Shown: positions 9,723 to 22,474, counted from the first letter of the stretch. The stretch: DNA of 64,000 nucleotides from Sepioteuthis lessoniana (GCA_963585895.1 OY757921.1:52763669-52827668), one strand, 5' to 3'. The notes: generated from the letters alone by a model not told the origin. A program made the numbers and translations.

Positions 9723-10074
9723 AAATTTTGGTATTAAATAATCTTCGAGAGTTGATATGCAATAGAATGAAACCAACCAAACCAAACCAAACCAATTTGT
9801 CCAAGCTTAACCACTCTTTTAGATTTACATCTATTTTAAATTGCCTCAAAACAAATATTCCAGTGAGAATGAAATAATTTTTCCTATAATGCAATTTTAG
9901 ACAAAACGAAATTTGGAATTATGGGAAAATTTTTCGAAAAAATACTTTTAAAAAAAATCCACTCTCTTTATGAATGACTTAAGTATATATAGGAACAATA
10001 TAGTATTTTAGCCTCGAGATGTAAATAAGAACTATATAGAGTGTATACTAAAAGCAGTTAAACGTGAAACTTAC
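8992..10074. other. Intron or spacer between WSC exon and candidate last exon
   Basis: No second gene is seen. It contains a (TA)n block at 9674-9719 and a moderately GC-rich stretch at 9300-9480 that looks like an unidentified repeat. Confidence 0.5.
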
Positions 10075-10198
10075 CAGCTTTGTAGACGGAATTAGCGTAG
10101 CTACCTCCGCAGATTTCTCCCGATCGGCATCGCTTTCTACAATTTTCTGCCTTTCCGTATTTACCATAATCAGTACCACAATAACATTCTTCGCCATT
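10075..10198 (-). CDS. WSC domain exon, second half
   Basis: This 124-base exon lies between a strong acceptor (TTTTCCACTTCAG) and donor (GTAAGTT). It encodes NGEECYCGTDYGKYGKAENC then RKRCRSGEICGGSYANSVYK plus A: the conserved C-terminal half of a WSC domain, with five of its eight cysteines, the CYCG motif and the ICGG..SVY ending. WSC domains are small, disulfide-rich, probably carbohydrate-binding modules of secreted or membrane proteins such as Kremen and yeast cell-wall stress sensors. It starts in phase 0 and ends in phase 1. The frame is clean and composition is codon-like, unlike its surroundings. It pairs exactly with the exon at 12236-12360. Confidence 0.88.
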
Positions 10199-12235
10199 CT
10201 GAAGTGGAAAACGAAAACGTATATGTAAGATTTCGCTTTGTTTTTCTTTGCTGTTTTTCATTACATTAGTCTAAAAAGAGAATTTTCTCATTTGGGTATA
10301 AAGTATCCATATTCTGCGTTTTAAGGCCCTTGGTTCTTAAAGATGAGATATATGTAGTTTATGTATGGCTATTAACTAATAAGCTTTGCTTTGACTAGTA
10401 CACAGGCTCGAAGACGCGGGGAGTACCAAGCGAGAATCGAACGCACTAAATATTGTCGAACGCACTAAATATCGTCCATAAACTTTGTTCGTTGCCATTA
10501 AATCACGCGAGGCGCCTAGTTATTTAGTAAGCTTTAGTAAGTATATTTTGACAATAAACCCTGTTGATTGTTGATTTGATTGATAACATTTGAAACAAAC
10601 CAGTGGAAAGGATTTTGCATGAAAATACAGTTGAGGTCAGTTTAATGGTTTAGGTAGCTGTGTATTTTCTGTCGGTGACAATGTTGAAGACCTTATAAGA
10701 GCTAGAATTTCCAATAACTCGTTAAAGATTAACGTAAAAGCAATTATATAGTTGATAAAGAGATATTAGAAATCACAAGTTCAAAACGGAATAAATTCTT
10801 CTCCTAAGTTTTGATGTTGAAATTAAAGCAGTTGGTGGCGTTTTTTCTCGGCATTGTTCCCATTATATTCTATGCAATATATTTTCATTAATAATAATAA
10901 AAATAACTATATATGCTATAGTTTGTACATTATTCAATGTAAGCATATATTTCCAGAATGTTCTAAGTTGATTTTTTATTGTTATTCTTATTATAAAGCT
11001 TTTTTATGTTTTAACATTGGATTTTTATGTCCTTCCAGTGCAACATGCAAAATAAAATCATCCTGAGAAATGCCCTTGCTTACACTAAATTAATAGAAAT
11101 TCAAATTAATTAAATTTGTAAATAAAATAAATAAGAATTAGTTCTCGCAAAACTTCCAACGACCAAAGACCCTATGGATAAACACTCTTTGAAAAGTGTC
11201 GATGAAAAGAGTGTTCGCTTAATATATCTTACATTTTCGATTATAAACCCCTGGATTCATCCCTTTTAAACCGGGGGTTACGAGGGTCAGCTGAAAAGAT
11301 CATGGACAGACTAAGATGTTTTTATGGAATGTGATTAAATGAAGTTTAATTTTTCAGCATAGTCTCCATTCTTCCATCAGTATTGGAATGCCATTGGGCA
11401 CAAAAGACATCAACAGCAGATACGATGTCATATATGAATATTTCAGCCTATGGATTTTTCTGCCCACTTTTGTACACATTCTCACATCCAAAGACTATCA
11501 TCGGAGAAAACTAAGTCTCCTTCAATGATGTTTTATCATATTACACTTGACCTGGTTTGGTCAGTACTACGATCGTTAAACAACTAGTGGGGAATTAGCT
11601 CAAGAGCAAGCATCTAAAATGTTAGTGGGTTAAGCATCGTTCTATGACAAGTGACATTAGTTATGAATATGTTTTTGCTCCTATGCTTGTGCACAGAACC
11701 ATATCTTACGTTTGTGACTCAATGCCCTGCTATTCATATTTTCGTACCTAAAGTAGACTTTATAAATGTATGTACGATTGAAAGAGTCGCTAATTAAGAG
11801 TTTCGAAAATTGTCATTTATTTTTATTTTTATTTTCAACATTTCAAAATTACATTATATAATTATCAATATGATATTAAATTATCATAATAATAATTGTT
11901 TTCAAAATACAATTATATTATTACATTATAAAATGTTTAAAATATTGATATTATAATAAAATTCATAATTACGTTGGGCAAAAGTATAATTTTGTACATA
12001 TTTCTTGCTGACAGAATTGATTTTTTTTCTGACGCTATAGATATGCAATACACTGATTAGAATTTTTCTGAGATGTTTTATAGGCAGTGATTTTCAGTTC
12101 TTTGTGAATGCTTTTAAATGAATAATTTATATTTTCGCACGGAAATGACCAGATATTACTAATAAACAAAAACTACATCAATACTATAATTAAAAGCAAT
12201 TATTCTTTATTTCAAAAAAAAAGTCTTCGACCTAC
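10199..12235 (-). other. Intron within the WSC domain
   Basis: About 2.0 kb between the two WSC exons, with GTAGGT at the 12235 side and CAG at the 10199 side. AT-rich, with no recognisable element or ORF of interest. Confidence 0.75.
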
Positions 12236-12360
12236 CTGCAGACCGGCATAAGGCAATTCGTTTTGCCAACAGACATCAATACAATCCATTATCATCGTAA
12301 CTCTATGCATGTGATACGAAAGAGCGTGCGACCTCTTGTCGTGAAAGCACCCAACATAGT
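12236..12360 (-). CDS. WSC domain exon, first half
   Basis: This 125-base exon is bounded by an acceptor (CTGTCTGGTTTTAG) and a donor (CTGCAG then GTAGGT). In phase 1 it reads (D)YVGCFHDKRSHALSYHMHRV, continues to MDCIDVCWQ and ends ELPYAGLQ. The YxGCFxD opening, the CxxxC pair and the YAGLQ ending are the classic first half of a WSC domain, giving cysteines 1-3. It ends in phase 0 and joins the next exon's NGEECYCG without a gap. Together the two exons span 249 bases (83 codons) and contain eight cysteines. An overlapping out-of-frame ORF at 12303-12506 is only a shadow. The product is a secreted or membrane protein with at least one WSC domain; other domains lie on exons I cannot place with certainty. 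Confidence 0.88.
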
Positions 12361-12392
12361 CTAAAACCAGACAGTATAATTATGTTATATAT

Positions 12393-12475
12393 ATATATAT
12401 ATAAGAGAGAGAGAGAGATAGAGAGAGAGAGTGTGTGAATGAGAGAGAGAGAGGGAGAGAGAGAGAAAAAGCACA
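12393..12475. repeat. (TA)n/(GA)n microsatellite beside a splice acceptor
   Basis: (TA)n followed by broken (GA)n. On the gene's strand it is a CT-rich tract followed by TA repeats, ending about 30 bases before the acceptor of the first WSC exon. Confidence 0.95.
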
Positions 12476-12874
12476 TAGGTATATATTGCTTTAATATTAT
12501 GTACAAATGCTTTTTTCAAGCCTCTATTGATACTACCCTCACTTTTCATCTTGAGTGCTTTTAAATTTCAAGAGAAAAAGGGAGAAAATTACAAAGAAAA
12601 AGAATGTTTACATTTATCCAAATCCTCTGCTAAGTGCAGGATCTGAAACAAGCTAAATTTTTTAGCAGAGTAAAATTGTTTTGAAAACACAAGAGTTCGT
12701 TCTCCTAGACATGTTACCATACGAAGTTTAAAGAGTCTGGTCTGCTATACTATTTATCCATCAGTGGAGGTAGATAAGACGGATTCATACCTTCCCCAAA
12801 ACCGTTGTCTCTATGTGAAACACAAACAGCTTTCTTCACACCCTGAATAAGACTATTTGGGTTTCACAAAGACA

Positions 12875-13160
12875 AACTGTCATATTGACCCATAACTTTT
12901 TTAAGCTCCTTTTGTGGGACGCTGCCCTCGTGGGGCGCTTAGTTACTTACTGGCATTGTCCATGACTTACCGAATCTCTTCTGGCCACCAGCTGAGACTA
13001 ACTCAAGACTGACTGTATCTCCCGTGGGCATCTGTATATATCATTTCACAACGCTCACTATTTCCACTCGAGCACGTGACTCCTTCTGTATATTTACACT
13101 TGCAAGTCCTATGCAGAGAAATCTCTGATTGACTGCTTGGTCAAAGACCAATATGTAAGA
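12875..13160. mobile_element. MITE-like dispersed repeat, copy 1
   Basis: About 285 bases similar along its whole length to 22475-22756. Shared marks are CTGTCATATTGACC at one end, CCGAATCTCTTCTGGCC and TGTATATATCATTTCACAA inside, GCAGAGAAATCTCTGATTGAC, and an imperfect inverted ending (CAATATGTAAGA). It has no ORF. The short inverted ends suggest a non-autonomous DNA transposon, but TSDs are not clear. Confidence 0.65.
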
Positions 13161-14492
13161 CACCCCCCACCTTATTTTTCAACATGTCTAACTGGGGTCA
13201 TTTTCCTCCCGTCCCACCCCATCTCTCTCCACAACCACATCTTATAAAGAATATTGAAGGACAACAACAGCAAAAATAAAGCAATCATTACACATTTTAG
13301 AAGACAGCCTTTTTGTCATGCAGCAATTACCTTGTTATAGTTATCATCTGAATTATTTATTTATTCTTTCTTTGTGCAGTTGGCTATCCTACAAGCATAT
13401 ATTAGAATTAGGACACAATTACAATTCCCATTAAAAAAAAACAACATAGAGCCTTCCACTGCGATTCCTTGAGGAAACTATAAACATCACAGGACCAACA
13501 TCTTTGACCCCAAAATCCTGGTCATGAATTCTGTGACTCTGGTCATCCCAGCAACTCATTTTGTTTGTATTCCTTATGACCATACATCAGTCATTTTCTC
13601 AACAGGATTCTACCAGGAGTAAATGGAGGATTTCAAAAAAATCCACAATGATATTTCCATGGGCCCCAACATTACTTCTAAATAGCATTATAATTCTAAA
13701 TACCTGCAACAACAATCAAAATGCACTGCGCCAAAGCATCAATCTGCTATTGATTTTATTTTTAATCAATTATTGCTTCCAGCGATTTCACTATCCTAAA
13801 TTCCTTTTTTTTCTCAGCGTTTTCACGTACAAATAGACTCCTGGAATGCATGACCATACGAACATAAGCGGTAGCCGCACCCTAATTTTCAAACTAACAT
13901 TGATTAAATGACCTTAGCCTAATTTCAAACATACTTTGTTTGACTACCTTTAATCCGCTGTGTGTCATTCAAAGTCTGATCGAGAAAACAAAACAAAAAA
14001 AAAAAAAAGAAAAGTTTTTCTCATCTCCCCCCCCCCCAAGTAAACAAAGACAAATTTGAAATCTTCACATCAAAAGCTTCCGAAAATTTCATAAAATTAG
14101 TCGGGAAAAACTTCAGAAATTTTGCTTTAAATTTAAGCAATTATACCCTTCTGTGCTTCTCAGTGGTTGGAGAGAAAAAATTCAAAAATACATCTCCATG
14201 TCAAACCAGAATAAAAGTTCATAACTGAAAAAAAGAGTAAAAAATTCAGAAAAATTTTCATGTTTATGATAGCTCTATTTTTTTTGGAAATGTCTCTTTC
14301 TCTTCTTTCTCTTCCTTAGGCAGAGTGCATGGTCAGCATATGTAAAAACTGTATCTTTCTCTTTTCTTTTTTTTTTCGTTTTTTTTTTTTCGATTCCAAA
14401 AAATTCTCCTTTTTTTAAATGCTGAATGTCTTCGTTTCTATTTTTGTTTTTCTTCAATTCTCTTTTCTTTTCACTGTAATAATTCCCCCCAC

Positions 14493-14551
<59 letters not shown>

Positions 14552-16369
14552 ACAATTGCTCATTCTGAGTATCTTTTTAACGGATAACGTAAGCTCTTTA
14601 CAATTTTTCAAGTGTCTACTCAAAATAAACATGGCTCGCATCAAGCCATTGTTCACTTTTTCTTATTCTGACCAAAAAACACAACACTAGTTTCTTGCTC
14701 ACTTCCAAAGGTGAGATAAAATTTTCCGAGGGTTCTTCTCCAAGGCAACCCAGCACTTTTCCGAGTTCATCGACCTCTTTTTCTTTTTCCACGTCATTTT
14801 CCACAGTCTATCCCATGTCTCTTTTTCAATAGTTAACGGGAGTAATATATTTATTTATCATTTTTTCATCTATATTTCCCCATCAAGTATGATTCGAAAG
14901 CGAATCCGTAATTTTCCAATGCATACCACGAAACACGCCAAGGTTTTGCATACATACTCCCTAAATTTCCCATCCCCTGTTTCAAAATATTCTTCTCAAC
15001 ACATGAAAACACGGGTGGGAACTGTTACAACATCAACTAACATAATCGTCTCGTCTCTTATCAACACCCACAAAACTTCTTGACCCCATTCTAAGAGATT
15101 CTCAGAAAACGCTGACCTGTTACGAGTACCTCAAAATTCTCGATCCCATTCTGAGGGGAGACCATCACAAAACCTGATATAGCATCTACCGGTTCCCAAA
15201 CATGTTGATCCCACCACAAGCAGACTTCCACAAAAACCTTTTCCGATAAAACTTTTTCGTCTCAAACACCGACTCCTCACCTAACTATGGGTCCAAAGTT
15301 CTCTTGAAAACATGTCATAGTTGTCTGGATCTTCTCAGAGCTCGGAATAAAAAAGACAACGGAAAAATTCCGACATCAAATCATTACGCGTTATGAGAGC
15401 ATCCACGTGTTAGTACAAAATTTCATTAAATAAAAAAATTTGTTTACATTATAAAAAGCGCACATATTCAATTTACTATCAATTTCCATTCATGAAAAGC
15501 CAGAATTTTCCCCGTCCGACAATTCCAAACTTGCTTTTGCAAACTTGTTAACTTTTTGACATATCACAGAGACAATATTTTCTGTTGTTCAAAGGACTAC
15601 TGTCTGTTCTCTGCTTCCTCTTTTTCCTCTTCCTATATCTACTTCCTGTAAACCCGTCTATTTTCTGTTCAACCCAAATCTAGCAGTTTTCAGTATCAAC
15701 TCGGGTAAGTACAATTTTTTTTCTTTTTTTTCATAATTATTCAATTTCTATAGGACGCGACTATTAAAATAGTGAAAGACAGATAAAACCAAAACTCTTT
15801 TCTTTAGTAATAAGCTAAATTTTATTGACACGAACCTACGAAATTTCAAAGATACACAAAAGGATGTTTTCTAAGAATGAGCAATGTACCTACCACTAGA
15901 TAGCAGTGACTTTTTCCTTTTTTAAGTTTTTTCCAGCTTTTTCATTTCTACTTTTCCTGATTTGTAGAATTCTTCCTTTTTCTTCCTTCGATTTTCTCAA
16001 GGTTTTCTTTCTTTTTCTCCAATTTTATTGCATTTTAGGGATTTTTCCTTTATCTCTTTCATTTTTGTTTTCTTCCTATCTTTCCTCCCTCTCTTTTTTT
16101 CTTTTCTTTTCGTATTTCGCTTGGTTATCTATTTTCCATTTGTTCTTCCTTTTTTTTCTTGATTGGTTAACTTCTTCATCGGCCACTTGCTTGATCGTCC
16201 TGGTTTGGTTGGTTGCTTGAGTTTCACGGGATATCAGCCACTATGGGTTATTCAAAGCCCAATCTGGTTTACATATATGAATTATGTATAATTTGTAACC
16301 ATTTTTCATATGAACTCACTTTTTCTTCGTAAACTCACTTTTCTTTTAAATTCTTGTTTGATCCTTCGA
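13161..16369. other. Unassigned T-rich DNA
   Basis: Long pyrimidine-rich tracts (14280-14480, 15600-16220), a C-run at 14029-14037 and a (TA)n block at 14494-14548. ORFs here (for example 13561-13836 and 15906-16220) are low-complexity frames. No gene seen. If the WSC gene extends to 35 kb this is intron. Confidence 0.5.
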
Positions 16370-16525
16370 CCCACAAGTAGGACCCCAACAGGCACCACCA
16401 CTCCGGTCAGAGTGGACCCACTACAAATTGTAATTGTTGAGAATTATGGTTTTGACAAAACCTTTTTTTTATAATTTGTTGATTAGTAGGTTGATCCATT
16501 GAATACTTCTGATTGTAATGAGGTA

Positions 16526-19500
16526 TTATGTTTTAAGGTACAACTCTGCCTCTCCATTATCCATATAGACATTATCCATATTGATGTTCTCAAACAGATC
16601 TCTTATGTTATCTGCTTTAAAATGTCGCTCTTTGGCGGTAGCTAGTACACTACATTCCACTAGGATATGTTTAATGGTGTAAGGTGTCTGGCATGTCAAC
16701 CACAGTGGTGGTTGTTCCTGCTTGAGGATGAAAGAGTGGGTGAGTCTTGTATGACCTACATGCAGTCTGGATATAAGGACTTGTTCGATTCTTGATTTTC
16801 GAAATGCTGGTCTCCATTCTCCCATAGTGGGCTTGATTTGGAAGAGCTTATTATTAATGCAATCATTCCAGCATTGTTGCTATTTTGTAACAAAGAACCT
16901 ATTTCTTTGTGGCTGCAAGTCAGTATATGGGATGCTGGTATTGTCAGAGCTCAGATCTATGGCTGATTTTGCTGCCGAGTCAGCTCTTTCATTGCCACTC
17001 ACTCCAACATGGCTTGGAATCCAGCGCATGTTTATTTCTTTATGGCTGGACATCCAGTCTAGTCTGTTCAGTAGTTCAATAATTAACAAGTTCTCAAGTA
17101 TTTTATTTTTTAATAATGTTAATACGGAGAGCGAGTCAGAGAATATGATATATTTGCTATAATTGTTCTTTGATATTATATCGAGAGAAATGTCAATGGC
17201 ACAGATTTCTGCCGTAAAAATGGAGCATTCCTTATGAATGCCTTTTTTGAGAATTGTTTAATTGAGAACAGCTGTACACGCTGTTTTATTGCTATCCTTC
17301 GAGCCGTCTGTGAATATATATTGGTGGTCAGGATGATGCAGGAAGATAGTGTGAAATTTTTCTATATAAGTGCTAGGATGTGCTTTTGTTTTGGGGAGCT
17401 CGGATAATTGGAGGATTACTTTTGGTTTTTTAATCATCCAGGGGGGAATTTGGGTGATGATGCTTTTATGTACATTTGCAAGAGAGAGTGTTGATTCTTT
17501 GAGGATAGGTTTCATCCGAAGACCAAATGGTTTGATTGTTCTTTCCTTTTGTTCAAATTGTTGTTTATATTTACTTTGGAAAATGCAGACACACGCTGGG
17601 TTGGATGGGCATTAATCAGTTTAATGCAGTACTGGAGAGCCAATTTTTTGCTGCTGAGTTGTAGGGGTACTTCATGTGCTTCGGTATATGGACTGTCTAC
17701 TGGGGAGGTTTTGAAGGCTCCTAAGACCAGTCTTAGGCTTTCATGGTGAATTGGGTCTAGCTTTTTGATGTAGGATTTCCTGGCAGATCTATAAATAAAG
17801 CTGCCATAATCTAACTGTGAACGTATTAATGCTCTGTATAAATTAAGGAGTGTTTGGTTGTCAGCTTCCCATTTTGTGTGTGCCACTACTCGTAGGAGTT
17901 GTTGAGCTCGAGTGGTTTTAGTTTTCAGGTATTTTACATGGGGGATATATGATAATTTCCTGTCGTACATAATACCCAGAAACTTGTATTCATCAACAAC
18001 AGGTATATCAGTGTGTTCGAGTTTTATGAGAGGGTCATTGTGCCTTTTCCTCAATTGACAAAAATGAACACATCTTGTTTTGTTTTTGGATATCTTGAAT
18101 CCGTTGGTATTTGCTCAATGTATGATTTTATGGATACGTTGTTCTGCAGTCCACATATATTTTGATCTGGCCGTGATACAGAAGTCATCCATCAATTTCA
18201 GGAGTCAGACACTTTGTAATGCTGTTGATTTTTATATTGAAAGGTGTCACGGATTGAATACTCCCTTGCGGGACAACCCTCTTCCTGTTTGTACAGATTG
18301 GAAAGTGTTGACCCTATTCGGACATTGAACTGTCTGTCCGAGAGAATGCTCTTTATGAAGTTCGGTCAATTTCCTCGTAGTCCAAGTTTATGGAGATATT
18401 TCACTATTCCGAACCTCCACGTCGTTTCGTAAGCCTTCTCCAGATCGAAGAAGACTGCTATAAGGTGTTGTTTCTGGATATTGGCCTCTCTTATGGAGGT
18501 TTCTAATTTGACTACATGATCAATTGTTGATCACCGTTTTAGGAAACCACATTGAGTGTTTGTGATGAGTTTATTGGATTCAAGATACAAAACATGTCTT
18601 CTGTTTACTATGCGCTCCTTTGTCTTACAGAGGCAACTAGTTAGGGCTATTGTGCGGTAGTGAGATGGGTTGGGTTGTCTTTTCCAGGTTTCGGTATAGG
18701 AATGATAGTTGCTATTTCCATGATTCTGGGAATGTCCCATTCATCCAGATATCGTTAAATATTGTGAGGAGATAGTCGAGTGATATTTTTGGTGCTTTAG
18801 AAATTCATAATGAATTTCATCGGGACCAATTGCTGTATTGTGAGATGTTTAAATTGCGTCTTTAAGTTCTTCAATTGTAAATGGAATATTGTAACTTTCA
18901 GTGTTATTTGATTTAAAGTTCAATTTTAGCTTTTCAGCTTTTTGTTTAAATCTGGCAAATTTTTCATTTCCATTCTTTGCTGATGAGTTTTTTGAGAAGG
19001 TTATTGCTAATTCGTCCGCTATATCTTTTTTATTTGTTATTTTGTTGTTGCTTTGAGAAAGGTGATTTATTGCATGGGTATGGAATTTACATGCTATCTT
19101 TTTTATCATGTCCCATACGGATTTTGTTTCTGTTGCTGAACTAAGTTTGCTAAAATAATTTTAAAAACTTTCTTGTTTATTTTCTATTATTGTTCTCCGA
19201 GCTTATTGTTTTCCGAGTTTAAATTTTTGTAAGTTTTCTCTTGTTGGTTCTTTTTCAAATTCCCTTAATGTTTTTCTTCTATGCCTGATAGCCTCTACAT
19301 AAGGTCTATTTCGTTTCGTCTTGATTTTGTTCTTTGGGATGCATCTTTGTGCAATGGAAACCAGTGTTTCTGTGAATTGTATTAAGTTCTTAATGTTTGG
19401 ACCTTTTAATTCCTCTGAAATTTTTGAAAGTTCTCCCAATTTGCTTTATTCAAGTTCCATCGTTTGGGATTTTCGTCACTTAACTCCGAATTTAGCAAAC

Positions 19501-20330
19501 AAATTGGGAAATGGTCACTGCCATATGTGCTCTTCATTACCTTCCAAGAGAAGTCTATGAAGATAGATGGATCGCTCAGGGATAAGTCTATTGCAGAATA
19601 ACTGCCAAAGAAAGGGCATATGTTTGTCAGGGACTTATTGTTATAGATGCATAGATTATTGTTGTTTATAAAAGTTTACAAATTCTTTCCTTTCTGATTT
19701 GTATTTTTATAGCCCCATAAAGGGCTGTGACAGTTAAAATCCCCTAGTATTATAATGAGGGCAGTGAGTTGGTTGATGATTTCTTGAAATTTATTTTCAT
19801 TTATCTCTTCATTTGGTGGAATGTACACTGAGCATATGTTAATAGGTCTGTGTAAGGTTGCCTTTCCAGCTTTTGTTTGTAGGTCTGTTTTAAAGAGTAT
19901 TTAACTTTATGGTATTTCATTCCTAACTAAGATAGATGTTCCTCCTGATGCCCGAAGACCAGTGTGTTTGATATAATATAATTGTTTATATTCTCTAATA
20001 TTTATTTTGTTGTTATGCTTGAGGAAGGTCTCAGACAGATAACTGCTGGATTCAGGTCTGTAATCAACAGGAGTAGTTCCTTTTTATTTGCTTTCACTCC
20101 ACGGCACTCCCTGGATCTTATATGAATTGTATATGATTTTCTCTTGGAGATCCGTAATTCAGTTTTTGGGAAGTTTATTTAGAGGGTTGTTTTTTTTTTA
20201 TTGTATTTTGTCTTGGTGTATTTTGTCTTGGTGTGAAAATAGTCTATTTTCATTGTTTCCGAGGCCTCAAAACTGTTTTTGGCTGGGGTAGTTCTGGATC
20301 TTGATCTATATCTGTTTTTTCCTCCTTTAG
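16526..20330 (-). pseudogene. I-clade LINE ORF2: APE endonuclease, RT, RNase H
   Basis: Broken minus-strand frames run as follows. APE endonuclease near 20050-19430: LGDFNCHSPLWGY, SAIDLSLSDPS and YGSDHFPI, with the metal-binding and catalytic D/N/H positions recognisable. Reverse transcriptase near 18740-17520: NPSHYRTIALTS, VFFDLEKAYETTWR (motif A Asp), LMDDFCI (motif C), then a thumb with YKFLGIMYDRKLSY and SQLDYGSFIYRSA. RNase H near 17330-16880: FTDGSKDSNKTA, AEICAI, FSDSLSVL and WIPSHVGVSGNERADSAAK, giving the D-E-D-H/D set. The C-terminus has a Cys-His knuckle, PYTIKHILVEC, before the final LKT stop. At least several frameshifts separate these blocks. Function in life: target nicking, cDNA synthesis and RNA removal. 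As read here it cannot make one protein. Confidence 0.85.
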
Positions 20331-20429
20331 AGCCATGTTCCTGTTTGTCATGTGGGGGGGGGGTCTTTATAGTGTCCCTTTTCGGTGAGGTCTGTGGTGG
20401 TTAGTAATTGAGTCTACTTCAGTATGGGG

Positions 20430-21746
20430 GTCTATGGGTTCTCCTTGTTTTTTGTTAGTTTCTGTTTGTTTGTTGCAATTTCGATGTTTGTGTCTTTTTT
20501 GGCAGGTGGTTTATTTTTGGTGACTGCTCTTATAATAGTTTTTATTTCTTGTATCAGCGCCTTCATTTTGTTTACAAGTTGGGCAACTACTTCAGGTTTT
20601 GTGGTTGTTTCCGTTTCGCACATATGATAATTTTCTTTGTTGGATATTCTTTTTTGTCACTTCTATGTATTTTGTTGTTTCTATCATTCTTCTTGCTTCT
20701 GGATGTGTTATTTTCTTTAGTATGTTTTAATCTGGAAATTTCTTTTTCTTTCATCCATATTTCACAATCATTAGACCCGGCACTGTGGTTTCCTTGGGAG
20801 TTGGCACATTTGTAGTCTCTTTGGCAGTCTTTATGTATGTCATATTTCCCACATCTTCCACATACTGGTGGTCGTGTACACTGGTCTTGATAGTGTAGCA
20901 TCTTAATGAACTCGGGATGTAGGGTTCTACATTTATTTTTTGGTATCCAATTTTGATTTCTTTTGGAATTTTGTGGGTGCTGAAAGTGAGTATGTATGTA
21001 TTTGTATTTATCGTTTCTCAGTATTTTTTAATTTGAATTTTTCGAATTTCTGTTACATTTTGATTTTTTAAGTTTGTTTTATGGCCCAGCGGTTAGAGTG
21101 TTCGCCAATGGCCCGGGAGACCTGGGTTCAATCCCAGGTCGAGTCATACCAAAGACTTTAAAAATGGAACTTGATACCACCTTGCTTAACACTCAACATT
21201 ATAAGGTACGGTTCAAGGGTAAAGTGGAGCAATCCTGGGAATGGAGTAGCGCCCTCCCCTACACCTTGGTGTAGTAGCTATCGAAAAGGGAGCCTTCGGG
21301 TCACCCTCGACTATGGTCGCTAACTTTACTTACTTAATCTCATCTAAAGTACATTGGGAGAGTTCGTGACTTTTGGGTTCAGGGAATTGTGAGGGTAGGT
21401 TTTGATTTTTATGTTATCAAAATGTTTCCATTTTAAGGATTTATCAGATTGGTTTTTATTTGGAATTTCAATTTATAATGTTCTATTTTTTAGTTTTTTG
21501 AACTGCTTTTGGTTTTAGATTTTTTGATAGTATTTTTTCAATTTTGTATGGAGACAGTTTACTTAGAGGGATTTCCTCTGTTGATTCCATCTCTATGAAA
21601 GATGGGAAGTTGTTTGGCTTTTTTTCTGTTTCACTGTCAAAATTTCCCTTAATCTTTTTTTTATTAGCTTTGGGATAATTTGTATAAGCCGTATGAATAA
21701 TTACGAGTTTCACCGAAAATGCTCCCCACCCACCACGGAGCCCCAT
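20430..21746 (-). pseudogene. I-clade LINE ORF1 (gag-like, CCHC knuckles), SINE-interrupted
   Basis: Begins MGLRGGWGAF and contains SKLSPYKIEKIL, KPKAVQKTKNGSLLVEV (N-terminal gag region), HELSQCTLDEIK, then a SINE (21081-21336), then NLKNQNVTEIRKI, YIPSSLRCY and the zinc-knuckle region DQCTRPPVCGRCGKYDIHKD and CANSQGNHSAGSNDCEIW. This is the RNA-binding nucleocapsid-like protein of I-type LINEs. The C-terminus is lysine-rich and ends NKENP. Removing the SINE restores colinearity of the flanking gag segments, so it entered an existing element. Small frameshifts add to the damage. Confidence 0.8.
21081..21336 (+). mobile_element. tRNA-derived SINE, family 1, complete head
   Basis: Box A-like TGGCCCAGCGGTTAGAGTG (21082-21100) and box B GGGTTCAATCCC (21124-21135) form a tRNA-related head. 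The body matches the copy at 1608-1834 and it ends CTTTACTTACTTAAT. It is inserted antisense in ORF1 of the I-clade LINE. A TSD is not clear. Confidence 0.88.
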
Positions 21747-22474
21747 GTGGGAATGTGCCTAGGGGGAAACACATTCGCCCAGGCAACATCAGGGCTATAT
21801 ATTCGGTGTACTTATGCTGTTGTTTGACTATTTCATTTTATTTTGTCCTTGGGTTTTCGTTCCCAAGTTAACTACTTCCTAGGGACTGGAAGAACTATAA
21901 GTCTTACCACAGCATGATTGACACTACAGCCATCGTCCTCATCCAGATTTATGTAAAATCTGAAAGAGGACTGTCATGACCAGCCAACTGATCGGATCGG
22001 GCCACTCCAATCACCCGTCTAGCCCAGTAAGGGCCAAAGTGGTTTGTTGCAAGTAACTTGACCTTTCAGTTTTCGGGTTAAGTACTGCTCAACCACCAGG
22101 ATCCCGTCCCTAAGCATCACGGGTCACCACCCACGGCCAACTGGTAGCCTCGTTGGCGGGTGGGTCTTACCCCTCTACAGACATACAGTCAGCATATTGT
22201 TACATCCCCAGCCGACAGGGCGATCGTTCAGGTTTAATCTTAGGTTCAAAATCATCCCTTATTCTCTTTTTTATTTTTCTCAAGCAAAGAACAAAGGATG
22301 CCACAGTGCTCCCGATCGTAAAATGTAATATAGCCATGATGAGTAAAAATGATAAATAAAGGAATTATAACACTAATTTTACAAAAATATATTTACCTCT
22401 TTCGTAAAGGTTTAAATCTCTGTAAGTGTGAGAGAGACGGATGGAGACAAACGGAAACGGAGGTAGACGAAGAC

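Larger units (their letters stand above)
16370..22160 (-). mobile_element. Near full-length I-clade LINE (gag, APE, RT, RNase H)
   Basis: The minus strand carries ORF1 (gag) then ORF2 with endonuclease, reverse transcriptase and RNase H in the canonical order, plus a 5' leader and a short 3' region. The RNase H domain places it in the I group (I, Nimb and relatives). Frameshifts and stops in both ORFs, and a SINE in ORF1, make it inactive. Outer limits are approximate: the coding part is certain from 16526 to 21746. It lies in the region that would be intron if the WSC gene's candidate first exon is real, in the sense direction. Confidence 0.85.

Noticed and set aside
16827..20815. Several plus-strand ORFs of 60-110 aa
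   Set aside because: Antisense shadows of the I-clade LINE on the minus strand, which has the recognisable domains.
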